From NCBI RefSeq assembly GCF_029936995.1, contig NZ_JAPYRE010000004.1:372001-436000 (forward strand): 64,000 nt of DNA. The letters are read 5' to 3'. The DNA is from Henriciella sp. (GTDB taxonomy: Bacteria > Pseudomonadota > Alphaproteobacteria > Caulobacterales > Hyphomonadaceae). A program made the translations under genes and the position numbers. Under the pieces are notes generated by a model, which made no database searches, had not been told where the DNA came from, and saw nothing but the letters and a program-made list of their open reading frames with translations. Positions within the stretch are counted from its first letter, which is position 1, and each line of letters starts with the position of its first letter. Positions 34,013 to 42,673 of the stretch are shown here, in pieces.

Positions 34013-36940
34013 CTACTCCGCCGCCTGTGTCTGCTTCGCCTTTCTGCTCTTCACCTGGTTACGCGCCGCGCGGCGTTCATCTTGGCGGCGGAAGGTTTCG
34101 GCGAGGAAGCGGCCTGTCCAGCTGGCATCGCTCTGCGCGACCTCTTCCGGCGTGCCAGTGATGACGATCTCGCCGCCGCCATCGCCGCCCTCAGGACCGA
34201 TATCGATGAGATGGTCGGCAGTCTTGATGACGTCGAGATTGTGTTCGATCACCAGCACCGTGTTGCCCGCATCGACCAGCTCGTGGAGCACTTCTAGCAG
34301 CTTGCGCACATCGTCGAAGTGAAGCCCGGTCGTCGGCTCGTCCAGGATATAGAGCGTACGGCCTGTGGCGCGCTTGGACAGCTCCTTGGCGAGCTTGACC
34401 CGCTGGGCCTCACCACCTGACAGCGTGGTGGCCTGCTGGCCGACCTTGATATAGGTCAGGCCGACCCGGTTCAGCGTTTCCATCTTGGACTGGATCGAGG
34501 GCACGGCGGAGAAGAATTTCTCGGCTTCCTCGACTGTCATGTCGAGCACGTCGGCGATGGACTTGCCCTTGTAGGTGACTTCCAGCGTCTCGCGGTTATA
34601 GCGCTTGCCGTCGCAGGTCTCGCAGGTGACGTAGACGTCCGGGAGGAAGTGCATCTCGATCTTGATGACACCGTCGCCCTGACAGGCTTCACAACGCCCG
34701 CCCTTCACATTGAAGGAGAAGCGGCCGGGCTTGTAGCCGCGCGCCTTGGATTCCGGCAGGCCGGCAAACCAGTCCCGGATCGGGCCGAAGGCGCCGGTAT
34801 AGGTTGCCGGGTTGGAGCGCGGGGTGCGTCCGATGGGCGACTGGTCGATGTCGATCACCTTGTCGAGATGGTTCAGCCCTTCAATGCTCTCATAGGGGGC
34901 AGGGGCTTCGGAGGCACGGTTCAGCTTGCGGGCGAGTGCCTTGTAGAGCGTCTCGATGATCAGGGTGGATTTGCCGCCGCCGGAGACCCCAGTGATGCCG
35001 GTAAAGGTGCCGAGCGGTATCGTGGCGTCGACATTCTTGAGGTTGTTGCCGCTGGCTCCCTTGATTGTGAGGGAGCGGGCCTTCTTGAGCGGGCGGCGAT
35101 TGCGCGGAATGGCGATCTCTTCCTTGCCGGAAAGATAGGCGCCCGTGAGGCTGTTCTCGTCGGCGACGATGTCCCCGGGTTTGCCCTGCGAAATGATCTC
35201 GCCGCCATGGATGCCGGCGCGCGGCCCCATGTCGATGACATGGTCGGCGGTGAGGATGGCGTCCTCGTCATGCTCGACCACAAGGACGGAATTGCCGAGG
35301 TCACGCAGCTGCTTGAGCGTGGTCAGCAGGCGCTCATTGTCACGCTGGTGGAGGCCGATTGAGGGCTCGTCGAGGACGTACAGCACGCCCTGGAGCCCTG
35401 ACCCGATCTGGCTGGCGAGCCGGATACGCTGGCTCTCCCCGCCAGACAGCGTGCCGGAAGCACGGGACAGGGAGAGATATTCCAGGCCGACGGCATTGAG
35501 GAAGATCAGCCGGTCATTGATCTCTTTCAGGATGCGCGTGGCGATCTCGTTCTGCTGGCCTGTCAGCGTCTCGGCGACGGTGCCGAACCATTTGCCCGCA
35601 TGTTTGATCGAGAATTCCGACGCATCGGCAATGTCGAGGCCGTCGATCTTGACGGCGAGCGCTTCCGGCGTGAGGCGCTTGCCGCCACAGGACGGGCAGG
35701 GCGCGGTGGACTGGAACTTGGCGATCTCGTCACGTGCCCACTGGCTGTCTGTCTCGCGGTAGCGCCGGTTGAGATTGGGGATGACGCCCTCGAACGTCTT
35801 GGTGACTTCGTAGCGGCGCAGACCATCATCATAGACGAACTGGATTTCCTCGTCGCCCGTGCCGTTGAGGATGACGTCGCGCACATTTTGCGGCAACTTG
35901 TTCCACGGCTTGTCGAGGTCGAAATCATAGTGGTCGGCAAGCGCCTGGAGCGTCTGTGTCTGGTAGGGTGAGGCAGCCCGCGCCCAAGGGGCGATGGCGC
36001 CCTTGGAGAGGGTCAGGTCCTTGTCAGGTACGATGAGCTCCGGATCGACCTTGAGCTGTTCGCCGAGGCCATCACAGGCCGGACACGCCCCGAATGGGCT
36101 ATTGAAGGAGAACAGGCGTGGCTCGATTTCAGGAATGGTGAAGCCGGAGACCGGGCAGGCGAAATTGGCCGAATAGAGGATGCGTTCAGGCTCGGTCTCG
36201 CCTTCCTTCAGGTCGGCGTATTCGAGCACGGCAATCCCGTCAGCAAGGCCAAGCGCGGTCTCGAAACTTTCGGCGAGGCGTTGTTCCATACCTTCGCGTA
36301 TGACGATCCGGTCAACGACCACATCAATGTCATGCTTGAACTTCTTGTCCAGCGTCGGCGGATCTTCGAGCTGGTGGAACTCGCCATCGACCTTCACGCG
36401 CTGGAAGCCGTTCTTCAGGAGCTCAGCGAACTCCTTCTTGTACTCGCCTTTGCGCTGGCGAACCATCGGGGCGAGCATGTAAGCCCGCGTCTTTTCGGGC
36501 AGGGCCATGGTCCGGTCGACCATTTCCGAGACGGTCTGCGACTGGATCGGCAGGCCGGTGGCGGGCGAATAGGGGATGCCGACGCGCGCCCAGAGGAGGC
36601 GCATATAGTCATAGATCTCTGTGACCGTGCCGACGGTCGAGCGCGGATTCTTGGAGGTCGTCTTCTGCTCGATGGAGATGGCGGGCGAGAGACCCTCGAT
36701 GCTCTCGACATCCGGTTTCTGCATCAGCTCGAGGAATTGCCGGGCATAGGCCGACAGGCTTTCGACATAGCGCCGCTGGCCCTCGGCATAGATCGTGTCG
36801 AAGGCGAGCGACGACTTGCCGGACCCCGACAGCCCGGTCAGCACGACAAGCTGCTCGCGGGGAATATCGACGTCGACATTCTTGAGATTGTGTTCTTTCG
36901 CGCCGCGAACGCGGATCGTGCGAAGGTCTGGAGCACTCAT
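34013..36940 (-). CDS. uvrA: Excinuclease ABC subunit A
   Basis: Damage recognition ATPase of nucleotide excision repair. Two ABC modules are visible: Walker [10 protein letters not shown] near residue 35 and GVSGGGKS in the second half, with [12 protein letters not shown] and [12 protein letters not shown] signatures, and zinc-binding C-x2-C pairs in CPACDGLG and CEACQGDG. 975 aa is the usual length. The gene is divergent from ssb, and a LexA box lies in the shared promoter (37011-37025), so both should be induced by DNA damage. Confidence 0.97.
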   Translation of the reverse strand: MSAPDLRTIRVRGAKEHNLKNVDVDIPREQLVVLTGLSGSGKSSLAFDTIYAEGQRRYVESLSAYARQFLELMQKPDVESIEGLSPAISIEQKTTSKNPRSTVGTVTEIYDYMRLLWARVGIPYSPATGLPIQSQTVSEMVDRTMALPEKTRAYMLAPMVRQRKGEYKKEFAELLKNGFQRVKVDGEFHQLEDPPTLDKKFKHDIDVVVDRIVIREGMEQRLAESFETALGLADGIAVLEYADLKEGETEPERILYSANFACPVSGFTIPEIEPRLFSFNSPFGACPACDGLGEQLKVDPELIVPDKDLTLSKGAIAPWARAASPYQTQTLQALADHYDFDLDKPWNKLPQNVRDVILNGTGDEEIQFVYDDGLRRYEVTKTFEGVIPNLNRRYRETDSQWARDEIAKFQSTAPCPSCGGKRLTPEALAVKIDGLDIADASEFSIKHAGKWFGTVAETLTGQQNEIATRILKEINDRLIFLNAVGLEYLSLSRASGTLSGGESQRIRLASQIGSGLQGVLYVLDEPSIGLHQRDNERLLTTLKQLRDLGNSVLVVEHDEDAILTADHVIDMGPRAGIHGGEIISQGKPGDIVADENSLTGAYLSGKEEIAIPRNRRPLKKARSLTIKGASGNNLKNVDATIPLGTFTGITGVSGGGKSTLIIETLYKALARKLNRASEAPAPYESIEGLNHLDKVIDIDQSPIGRTPRSNPATYTGAFGPIRDWFAGLPESKARGYKPGRFSFNVKGGRCEACQGDGVIKIEMHFLPDVYVTCETCDGKRYNRETLEVTYKGKSIADVLDMTVEEAEKFFSAVPSIQSKMETLNRVGLTYIKVGQQATTLSGGEAQRVKLAKELSKRATGRTLYILDEPTTGLHFDDVRKLLEVLHELVDAGNTVLVIEHNLDVIKTADHLIDIGPEGGDGGGEIVITGTPEEVAQSDASWTGRFLAETFRRQDERRAARNQVKSRKAKQTQAAE

Positions 36941-37010
36941 CGGCTAAGCCTCTGGGACAGGTCTTGTGTGTTCAATCCATATGTGTGCCCGGAGTCCAGC
37001 TTGACGACAA

Positions 37011-37025
37011 GAACAAAATGTGAAC
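37011..37025 (-). promoter_or_regulatory. LexA (SOS) box between uvrA and ssb
   Basis: GTTC-N7-GTTC, the alphaproteobacterial LexA direct repeat, is present on the minus strand in the 210-base gap between the two divergent genes. A second short inverted repeat GAAC-N5-GTTC follows at 37022-37034. Confidence 0.85.
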
Positions 37026-37150
37026 ATCATGTTCTTGGCTGGTGTTTGGGCGGTGGCTTGTGGAAATATGGGGCGCGAGGGCGACATCCGCCAAGTCTCG
37101 TATTACATCGAAAAGCAGATGATTCGAATCCGAAATGAATGGAGCGCGAC

Positions 37151-37642
37151 ATGGCAGGCTCGGTCAACAAGGTTATCCTCGTCGGCAATCTGGGCGCAGA
37201 CCCGGAAGTAAAGCAGTTCCAGAATGGCGGGCAGGTCTGCAACCTGTCAGTGGCCACCTCCGAGAGCTGGAAGGACCGTAATACGGGCGAGCGCCAGGAG
37301 CGCACCGAATGGCATCGTGTCTCGATCTTCAGCGAAGGGCTGGTGCGCGTGGCGCAGAGCTATCTGAAGAAGGGCTCCAAGGTTTACATTGAGGGCCAAC
37401 TGCAGACCCGCAAATGGCAGGACCAGCAGGGCCAGGACCGCTATACGACAGAGGTCGTCCTGCGCGGCTTCAACTCGACGCTGACCATGCTGGACGGCCC
37501 CGGCGGCGGCCAGAGCGCTGGCGGCGGTGGTGGCAACCGCATGGGCGGCGGATACGGTGGCGGTGGCCAGGGCGGCCCGCGCCAGCTCGATGGCCCGCCG
37601 CAGGACTTCAACCAGGATTTCGACGACGAAATCCCGTTCTAG
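37151..37642 (+). CDS. ssb: Single-stranded DNA-binding protein
   Basis: OB-fold N-terminus ([20 protein letters not shown]), a Gly-rich linker (about residues 115-145) and the acidic tip DFDDEIPF that recruits replication and repair proteins. 163 aa is normal. The ATG at 37151 is used rather than 37139. It is divergent from uvrA and shares the SOS box. Confidence 0.97.
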   Translation: MAGSVNKVILVGNLGADPEVKQFQNGGQVCNLSVATSESWKDRNTGERQERTEWHRVSIFSEGLVRVAQSYLKKGSKVYIEGQLQTRKWQDQQGQDRYTTEVVLRGFNSTLTMLDGPGGGQSAGGGGGNRMGGGYGGGGQGGPRQLDGPPQDFNQDFDDEIPF

Positions 37643-37681
37643 AACCCCTGTCGCGTTTCAGGTCTGCTGGAGAGGGACGTG

Positions 37682-38542
37682 ATGAGTGACGCGCGTCCAG
37701 TGAAGGGGCTGACCAGACATCTCCCGGTACTGGTCGCCACTCTGGCCTGTGCCATTTCAGCCTGCATGGCTCCTTCCGCTGCTGAGGGGCCGCAATCATC
37801 TTCGCTTGTGGGGGCCGTGGAAGCCAAGGGGGTGAACCCGGAGCGTGCGGCCCTGTTGATCTCGCGGCTGGAAGACGGCGCGGAGTGGCAAAGTGGCGGC
37901 GGGCGCCTTTCGACACAGTTCAGCCCGGCCTCGACGTCCAAGATTCCGCATACGCTGATCGCGCTTGAGACCGGAGCTGTTGCCAGCCCCGACGAGATGT
38001 TCGAGTGGGATGGCCGGAAGCGTTTCGTCGATAGCTGGAACGAGGACCAGGATTTCGCGACGGCTTTCAGGCGGAGCACGGTATGGATATATCAGACCGT
38101 GACGCAGCGCATCGGTTCGCAAGTCCTCGCAGACTGGCTGTCACGGTTCGGCTATGGCAACGCCGATACGGGCACGCCGGAACAGGTCACGAGTTACTGG
38201 CTGGAAGGTCCGCTCGCAATATCGGCGCGTGAACAGGTTGATTTCCTATCGCGCCTCGCCCGGCAGGCATTGCCGCTTTCTGACGAAACCTATGCACAGG
38301 CCCTGCCTGTGATGCTTGAGCGTGAAGGCAAAGACTGGAAGCTCCATGCCAAGACAGGCTGGTACAGCAGCGCGTCCGATCAGGATATCGGGTGGTATGT
38401 CGGCTGGCTGGAGCAGGCCGGCGGCGATCACCCCGGCACCTATGTTTTCGCGTTCAACATGGATATGGATGATCCGGGCACCGACATTGCCAGGCGCAAA
38501 TCGGTTGTCATGTCCGCCCTGGAGGAGATCGGCGCGCTATAA
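37682..38542 (+). CDS. Class D (OXA-type) beta-lactamase, lipoprotein-like
   Basis: All class D motifs are seen: S84-x-x-K87 (STSK), S132-x-V134, Y158-G-N160 and K224-T-G-W227, as well as the family segments F-E-W-D-G and Y-W-L-E-G-P-L-x-I-S around the Trp that shelters the carbamylated Lys. The signal sequence ends in A-I-S-A-C, a probable lipobox, so the enzyme may be membrane-anchored in the periplasm. It would hydrolyse penicillins, and perhaps more. It starts 39 bases after ssb and is part of the core region, not of a mobile element. Confidence 0.92.
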   Translation: MSDARPVKGLTRHLPVLVATLACAISACMAPSAAEGPQSSSLVGAVEAKGVNPERAALLISRLEDGAEWQSGGGRLSTQFSPASTSKIPHTLIALETGAVASPDEMFEWDGRKRFVDSWNEDQDFATAFRRSTVWIYQTVTQRIGSQVLADWLSRFGYGNADTGTPEQVTSYWLEGPLAISAREQVDFLSRLARQALPLSDETYAQALPVMLEREGKDWKLHAKTGWYSSASDQDIGWYVGWLEQAGGDHPGTYVFAFNMDMDDPGTDIARRKSVVMSALEEIGAL

Positions 38543-38557
38543 GCGGCAGCCCGTGGC

Positions 38558-39184
38558 TCAGCTCATGCCGCGGTAGCGTCCGGGGCGGTGATTGATGGCG
38601 ACCGTCAGGTTGAGCACGAACGCGCCGACAATCGACAGGATCACCAGCTTCAGTGGCAGCATGAACAGCGCGACCACGAGGATGGCGAGGTCGACGATGA
38701 GCTGGAAGATGCCGGCCCGGATGATGCCCTTGTCCTGGAGGAACTGCGACAGGATGGTGATGCCGCCAATCCCGGCGCGGTGGCGCAGCAGCATGACAAG
38801 GCCGACGCCCATCATCGCCGCGCCCATGACGGCGGCGAAAGCCGGGGCGAGGAAGGAAAAGTCGATCCAGAGCGGGATCAGCCGGGTCATTCCCGAGATC
38901 AGCGCGATGGCGATCAGCGTCCGGATGGAAAAGCCCCAGCCCATGCGCATGATGGACAGCGCGAAGAAAGGCAGGTTGAGCACGAAGAAGACCGGCCCAA
39001 AAGTCAGGCTCGTCCCGAATTCGACAAGCAGGCTTGTCCCAGCCACGCCGCCCGTGATGAGCATCGCCTCGCTGTAGAGACTGACGCCGAAGGAGAGCAT
39101 CAGCGTGCCGAGCAGCAGGGCCTGCACATCCTCATACCATTTATGGTGCTGGGTGGTGTCGTTCGGGGTCTGTGTCTCTGACAT
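38558..39184 (-). CDS. YitT family membrane protein
   Basis: Five to six membrane helices with the typical starts L-L-L-G-T-L-M-L-S-F-G-V-S-L-Y-S-E-A and G-G-V-A-G-T-S-L-L, plus the G-I-G-G-I-T-I-L-S motif. The biochemical role of the family is not known. It converges on the beta-lactamase gene, with 15 bases between the stops. Confidence 0.85.
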   Translation of the reverse strand: MSETQTPNDTTQHHKWYEDVQALLLGTLMLSFGVSLYSEAMLITGGVAGTSLLVEFGTSLTFGPVFFVLNLPFFALSIMRMGWGFSIRTLIAIALISGMTRLIPLWIDFSFLAPAFAAVMGAAMMGVGLVMLLRHRAGIGGITILSQFLQDKGIIRAGIFQLIVDLAILVVALFMLPLKLVILSIVGAFVLNLTVAINHRPGRYRGMS

Positions 39185-39270
39185 GGCGGTGGCTATTGGC
39201 GCGGCGCGGTCATCCGGTCAAGATATACAAGTCTGTTGTTCTGACTGACGAAGCAGAGACATAAATAATG

Positions 39271-39735
39271 CTACGGGTTTATCGTACAGGAGATCACTTT
39301 GTCTCCAATCTCATCGAGATTGAATATGAAGGTGCATAGACGTTCATCCCATGGGAAGTTTTCAAGCGGGTAGTGCAATGACCAGCTGCGCACATCTGTA
39401 GAATATCCATTTGTAATTGGAACACCGCTCCGGGTCAGTCTCAAAATGATCCGGGAAAGCGTGGCTTCCTGCTCAGCTTTTGTCGTATCCAATATTATCG
39501 CAATTTCCCGGAATGCTCGCCTATTGGTGAGCTTTTCTACGTCAACATAAAGGGGTGCTTGGTCAGCATCACCTGCAAAAAGCCATGCAGAGTGGCATTG
39601 GCTCGTTTTGTCTGGAGTGGCCCCCGCAATGTTAGTCCGATGAGGCAGAGGCGACCTTAAAGGTACGGCTTGCGCACATTCGGGATAAGAGTCCCGCGAA
39701 AAATAGCTGAAGCCGTTTGGGGTCCATTCACACAC
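39271..39735 (-). CDS. Hypothetical protein, possibly with a frameshifted 5' end
   Basis: The frame opens with GTG at 39735, but in-frame codons continue upstream for about 45 residues (with C-L-Y-S-F-K-F-E-N-G) without any start codon, up to a stop near 39875. An ATG at 39889 begins another frame that ends after ten codons. This pattern suggests one original gene from about 39889 to 39271 with a small frameshift near 39860. I do not recognise the product; the mature sequence has several Cys and may be secreted. Confidence 0.5.
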   Translation of the reverse strand: MCEWTPNGFSYFSRDSYPECAQAVPLRSPLPHRTNIAGATPDKTSQCHSAWLFAGDADQAPLYVDVEKLTNRRAFREIAIILDTTKAEQEATLSRIILRLTRSGVPITNGYSTDVRSWSLHYPLENFPWDERLCTFIFNLDEIGDKVISCTINP

Positions 39736-39965
39736 GGTGGCATTTCGCGGGAGTGTGAAAAAAGGAAAGTCCTCTGAGGCCAGCTTGGATCCGTTCTCGA
39801 ATTTGAAACTGTACAGACAGAATTGATGTGAATCGACAACGCTTCGACGTGGTTGTTCATCTTCTGTCGAACTGGTCTAAAATCCGCATGAAACGATGAC
39901 GATCGAGGCCATGCCTATGGCCGCTGTTTTAAGGCTTTGCCCAACACGCGAGATATGTATCGCGG

Positions 39966-40991
39966 TCAAGGCGTGTAGATCTCCACGGCTGCGCTTGTCC
40001 GGCTGCCGCCGCGCTCTCGCGCCCCGCCGATGAGATAGATATCGCGGCCAACCGTGACGCCGCCAAGCCCATGGCGGGGCTTTGGCATGTCAGTCACGGA
40101 AGTCCATCTGTCGCGGCGGGCATCGTAGACCCAGGCATCCGGATAGACGCCGCCGCCATTCTCGAACCACTCCCCGCCAAAGGCGTAGAGCTTTTCCCCG
40201 ATGATGCCAGCGGCAAGCCCGGCCTGCGCCTGCGGCATGGGGGCGAGCGTCTCCCAGCGGTCGGTGCCGGGATCATAGACTTCGTGAACCGGCGTGTTCC
40301 CGCCGCCCACCGTGCGTCCGCCAACGACATGCAGGCGCCCGTCGATCACACCGCCCGTGGCGCTGTTGCGCGCTGTCGGCATCGCTGCAACCTTGCGCCA
40401 GCGCTCACCATCGAAACGCCAGCAGGCGGCGGTGTCGATGTGATCATCCCAGACGATATTTCGTTGGCTCGTCGGGATGCGCCCGCCTGCAATGTACAGG
40501 TGGCGACCGATCACACCGGCGACGCTTTCCGCATTCGGCACCGGCAGGCCGGGTGTCCACTCCCAGTCATCGGTGGCCTGGTTGTAGCGCCACACGGTTT
40601 TCTGCATCTGCCAGGCACCTGTCGTGTCGGATTCAAAACCGCCCACCGCGAACAGGCTGCCCATGAAGCTGACGAGCTGGGGGTGATGGCGCGCAACAGG
40701 CAGCGGCGCACGCGGGTGCCAGATGCCGGTGGCCGGATCGAGCGCATGGTGGGCATCCGTCGGCCCGGTGATCTGTCCATCCTCTGCGATGAAACCGCCG
40801 GCAAGATGGATCATGCCGTCATGCAGGCAGGGATAGATTTCCTGTACGGGGAAGGGCAGGGCCGGGCCATCATGCCAGCCGCGCCGGGCCGGGCGCGCCT
40901 GTGCCCAGGCAGCAGGCGCTGCGCCAGCCGTCGCCGTCCCGGCCAGTGTCATCAGGAGGGCGGAACGTCTTGTCAGTTTTGGAGCGTGCAT
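39966..40991 (-). CDS. Kelch-repeat beta-propeller protein with Tat signal
   Basis: Starts MHAPKLTRRSALLMTLAG, a twin-arginine (R-R-S-A-L-L) signal peptide, and then carries about five to six Kelch repeats (G-G-x-x-x-x-x... with L-Y-A-F-G-G, L-Y-I-A-G-G, L-H-V-V-G-G and W-E-T-L-A-P-M-P units). It probably folds as a periplasmic beta-propeller. The start at 40991 gives the signal; the longer frame is rejected. Possible roles are sugar or sialic-acid metabolism, as in some Kelch proteins, but no neighbours support this. Confidence 0.85.
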   Translation of the reverse strand: MHAPKLTRRSALLMTLAGTATAGAAPAAWAQARPARRGWHDGPALPFPVQEIYPCLHDGMIHLAGGFIAEDGQITGPTDAHHALDPATGIWHPRAPLPVARHHPQLVSFMGSLFAVGGFESDTTGAWQMQKTVWRYNQATDDWEWTPGLPVPNAESVAGVIGRHLYIAGGRIPTSQRNIVWDDHIDTAACWRFDGERWRKVAAMPTARNSATGGVIDGRLHVVGGRTVGGGNTPVHEVYDPGTDRWETLAPMPQAQAGLAAGIIGEKLYAFGGEWFENGGGVYPDAWVYDARRDRWTSVTDMPKPRHGLGGVTVGRDIYLIGGARERGGSRTSAAVEIYTP

Positions 40992-41167
40992 CTGTGATTC
41001 CCTTGGGCTGGCCTTTGAACAGGGTAGCGTTCCGCCCACGCGCATCAATCCTGTTGCTGTCTCACCGGTTCGCCGCATGACCTCGCGTCATTCCGCCGTG
41101 AAAGCGCTGTGCAAGGCCCTGGATGGCCATTAGCCTGAGGAAAAAGAACCTTCAGGGAGGAAGTGCC

Positions 41168-42403
41168 ATGTCGATTGATTTCACCATTCCGGACGAAGCC
41201 AAGAAGGTGCGCGAACGTGTGCGCCAGTGGGTGCAGGACGAGTGCATCCCGGCCGAAAAGCGCCTCGAAAAGGGCGAGGATTACAAGACCGTTCTGGGCG
41301 AGCTGCGTGAGAAGGCGCGTGCGCAGGGCCTGTGGCTGCCCTTCATTCCGGAAGAGCATGGCGGCATGGGGCTTGGGCCGCTCGCCAATGCGCTGGTGCA
41401 GATGGAGCTCGGCCAGAGCCATCTCGGCGCATTGTCGATGAACTCGCAGGGGCCCGATGATGCCACCATGCTGACCCTGCTGGCGCATGGCACCGATTAT
41501 CAGAAGGAGAAGTTCCTCAAGCCCATCCTGAATGGTGAGAAACGTGTCTGCTATTCCATGACGGAGAAAGCGGCCGGCGCGGACGCGACAGGGATGCAGA
41601 CCAGGGCCGAGAAGGATGGTAACAGCCACTATGTGCTGAATGGCGAGAAATGGTTCTCGTCTGCCGCGTCTGTCGCTGACATCGCGGTGGTCATGGCCAA
41701 GACCAATCCGGATGCTCCGCGCCGCGAGCAATTCTCGACCTTCATCGTCGAGCTGCCGGACCCCGGCTACAATATCAAGCGTGACATCGAGACCATGGCG
41801 GTTCACGGGCCGCTCTACGAAATCATGGGCGGTGGCCACGCCGAGGTCGAGATCAAGGACCTGCGCGTTCCGGCCGAGAACCTGCTTGGCGGGGAAGGCC
41901 AAGGCTTCAATATGGGCCAGCATCGCCTCGCCTATGGGCGGCTGCGTCACGGGATGCACAATGTCGCCATGGCCCAGCGCGCGCTCGACCTCGCCACGGA
42001 GCGGGTGACGAGCCGGACGACGTTCGGCAAGGGGCTGGAGGACCGTCAGGGCGTCCAGTTCATGCTAGCCGAGTGTGCAAGCGAGCTTTACATCGCGCGC
42101 CTGATGCTCATGCACATTGCCTACAAGGCGGAAAACGGCCTCGACCTGCGCCAGGAGAATGGCATCGCCAAGGTCTTCCTCGCCAACATGGTTCACAAGG
42201 TGGTCGATACCGCGATCCAGCTGCACGGCGCGCTCGGCTACTCGCTCGATACACCGCTGGCGGCCTGGTATACCCATATCCGCTCACAGCGCCTCGTGGA
42301 CGGGCCGGACGAGGTCCATAAATGGATCACGGGCAAGAACGTCATCCGCGCTTTCAAGAGCGACGGCACGACGGCGGCCGCCGCCGGGGGCGACCTGCTC
42401 TAA
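41168..42403 (+). CDS. Acyl-CoA dehydrogenase (ACAD10/11-like)
   Basis: The flavin-dependent dehydrogenase fold is shown by YSMTEKAAGADATGM (FAD/substrate loop) and the C-terminal R-L-V-D-G-P-D-E-V-H-K-W segment of the ACAD10/11-like group. It oxidises an acyl-CoA to the enoyl-CoA in fatty acid or branched-chain breakdown. AGGGAGG precedes the ATG. 411 aa is normal. It is a single gene; the REP-like element follows. Confidence 0.93.
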   Translation: MSIDFTIPDEAKKVRERVRQWVQDECIPAEKRLEKGEDYKTVLGELREKARAQGLWLPFIPEEHGGMGLGPLANALVQMELGQSHLGALSMNSQGPDDATMLTLLAHGTDYQKEKFLKPILNGEKRVCYSMTEKAAGADATGMQTRAEKDGNSHYVLNGEKWFSSAASVADIAVVMAKTNPDAPRREQFSTFIVELPDPGYNIKRDIETMAVHGPLYEIMGGGHAEVEIKDLRVPAENLLGGEGQGFNMGQHRLAYGRLRHGMHNVAMAQRALDLATERVTSRTTFGKGLEDRQGVQFMLAECASELYIARLMLMHIAYKAENGLDLRQENGIAKVFLANMVHKVVDTAIQLHGALGYSLDTPLAAWYTHIRSQRLVDGPDEVHKWITGKNVIRAFKSDGTTAAAAGGDLL

Positions 42404-42419
42404 GCCAACCGGCCTCTTG

Positions 42420-42519
42420 TCGTCATCCCGGCCGACCAGCGGGAGAGCCGGGACCCAGGATCGTGTATACAGCTACCTGTGATTCTGGGTCCCGGATCGC
42501 TTCGCGTCCGGGATGACGA
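42420..42519. repeat. Palindromic intergenic (REP-like) element
   Basis: TCGTCATCCCGG at 42420-42431 matches CCGGGATGACGA at 42508-42519, with a nested GGGACCCAG...CTGGGTCCC repeat inside. The whole 100-base element can form a long cruciform or RNA stem. Such elements are dispersed in many alphaproteobacterial genomes; only one copy is visible here. Confidence 0.75.
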
Positions 42520-42673
42520 TCTTGAAGCTTGAAAATCAAGACTGGCGGCGCTGTGGAAACCGTGCCGCCAGCCGCCTTGAAGGTTTGAATACGGAGGACC
42601 CGCCTGCTAGGCTGAAATGCAGATGTCGCGGGCGATTCGACGCCCGCCTGAAACAGCAAAAGGCCAGTCTTCC

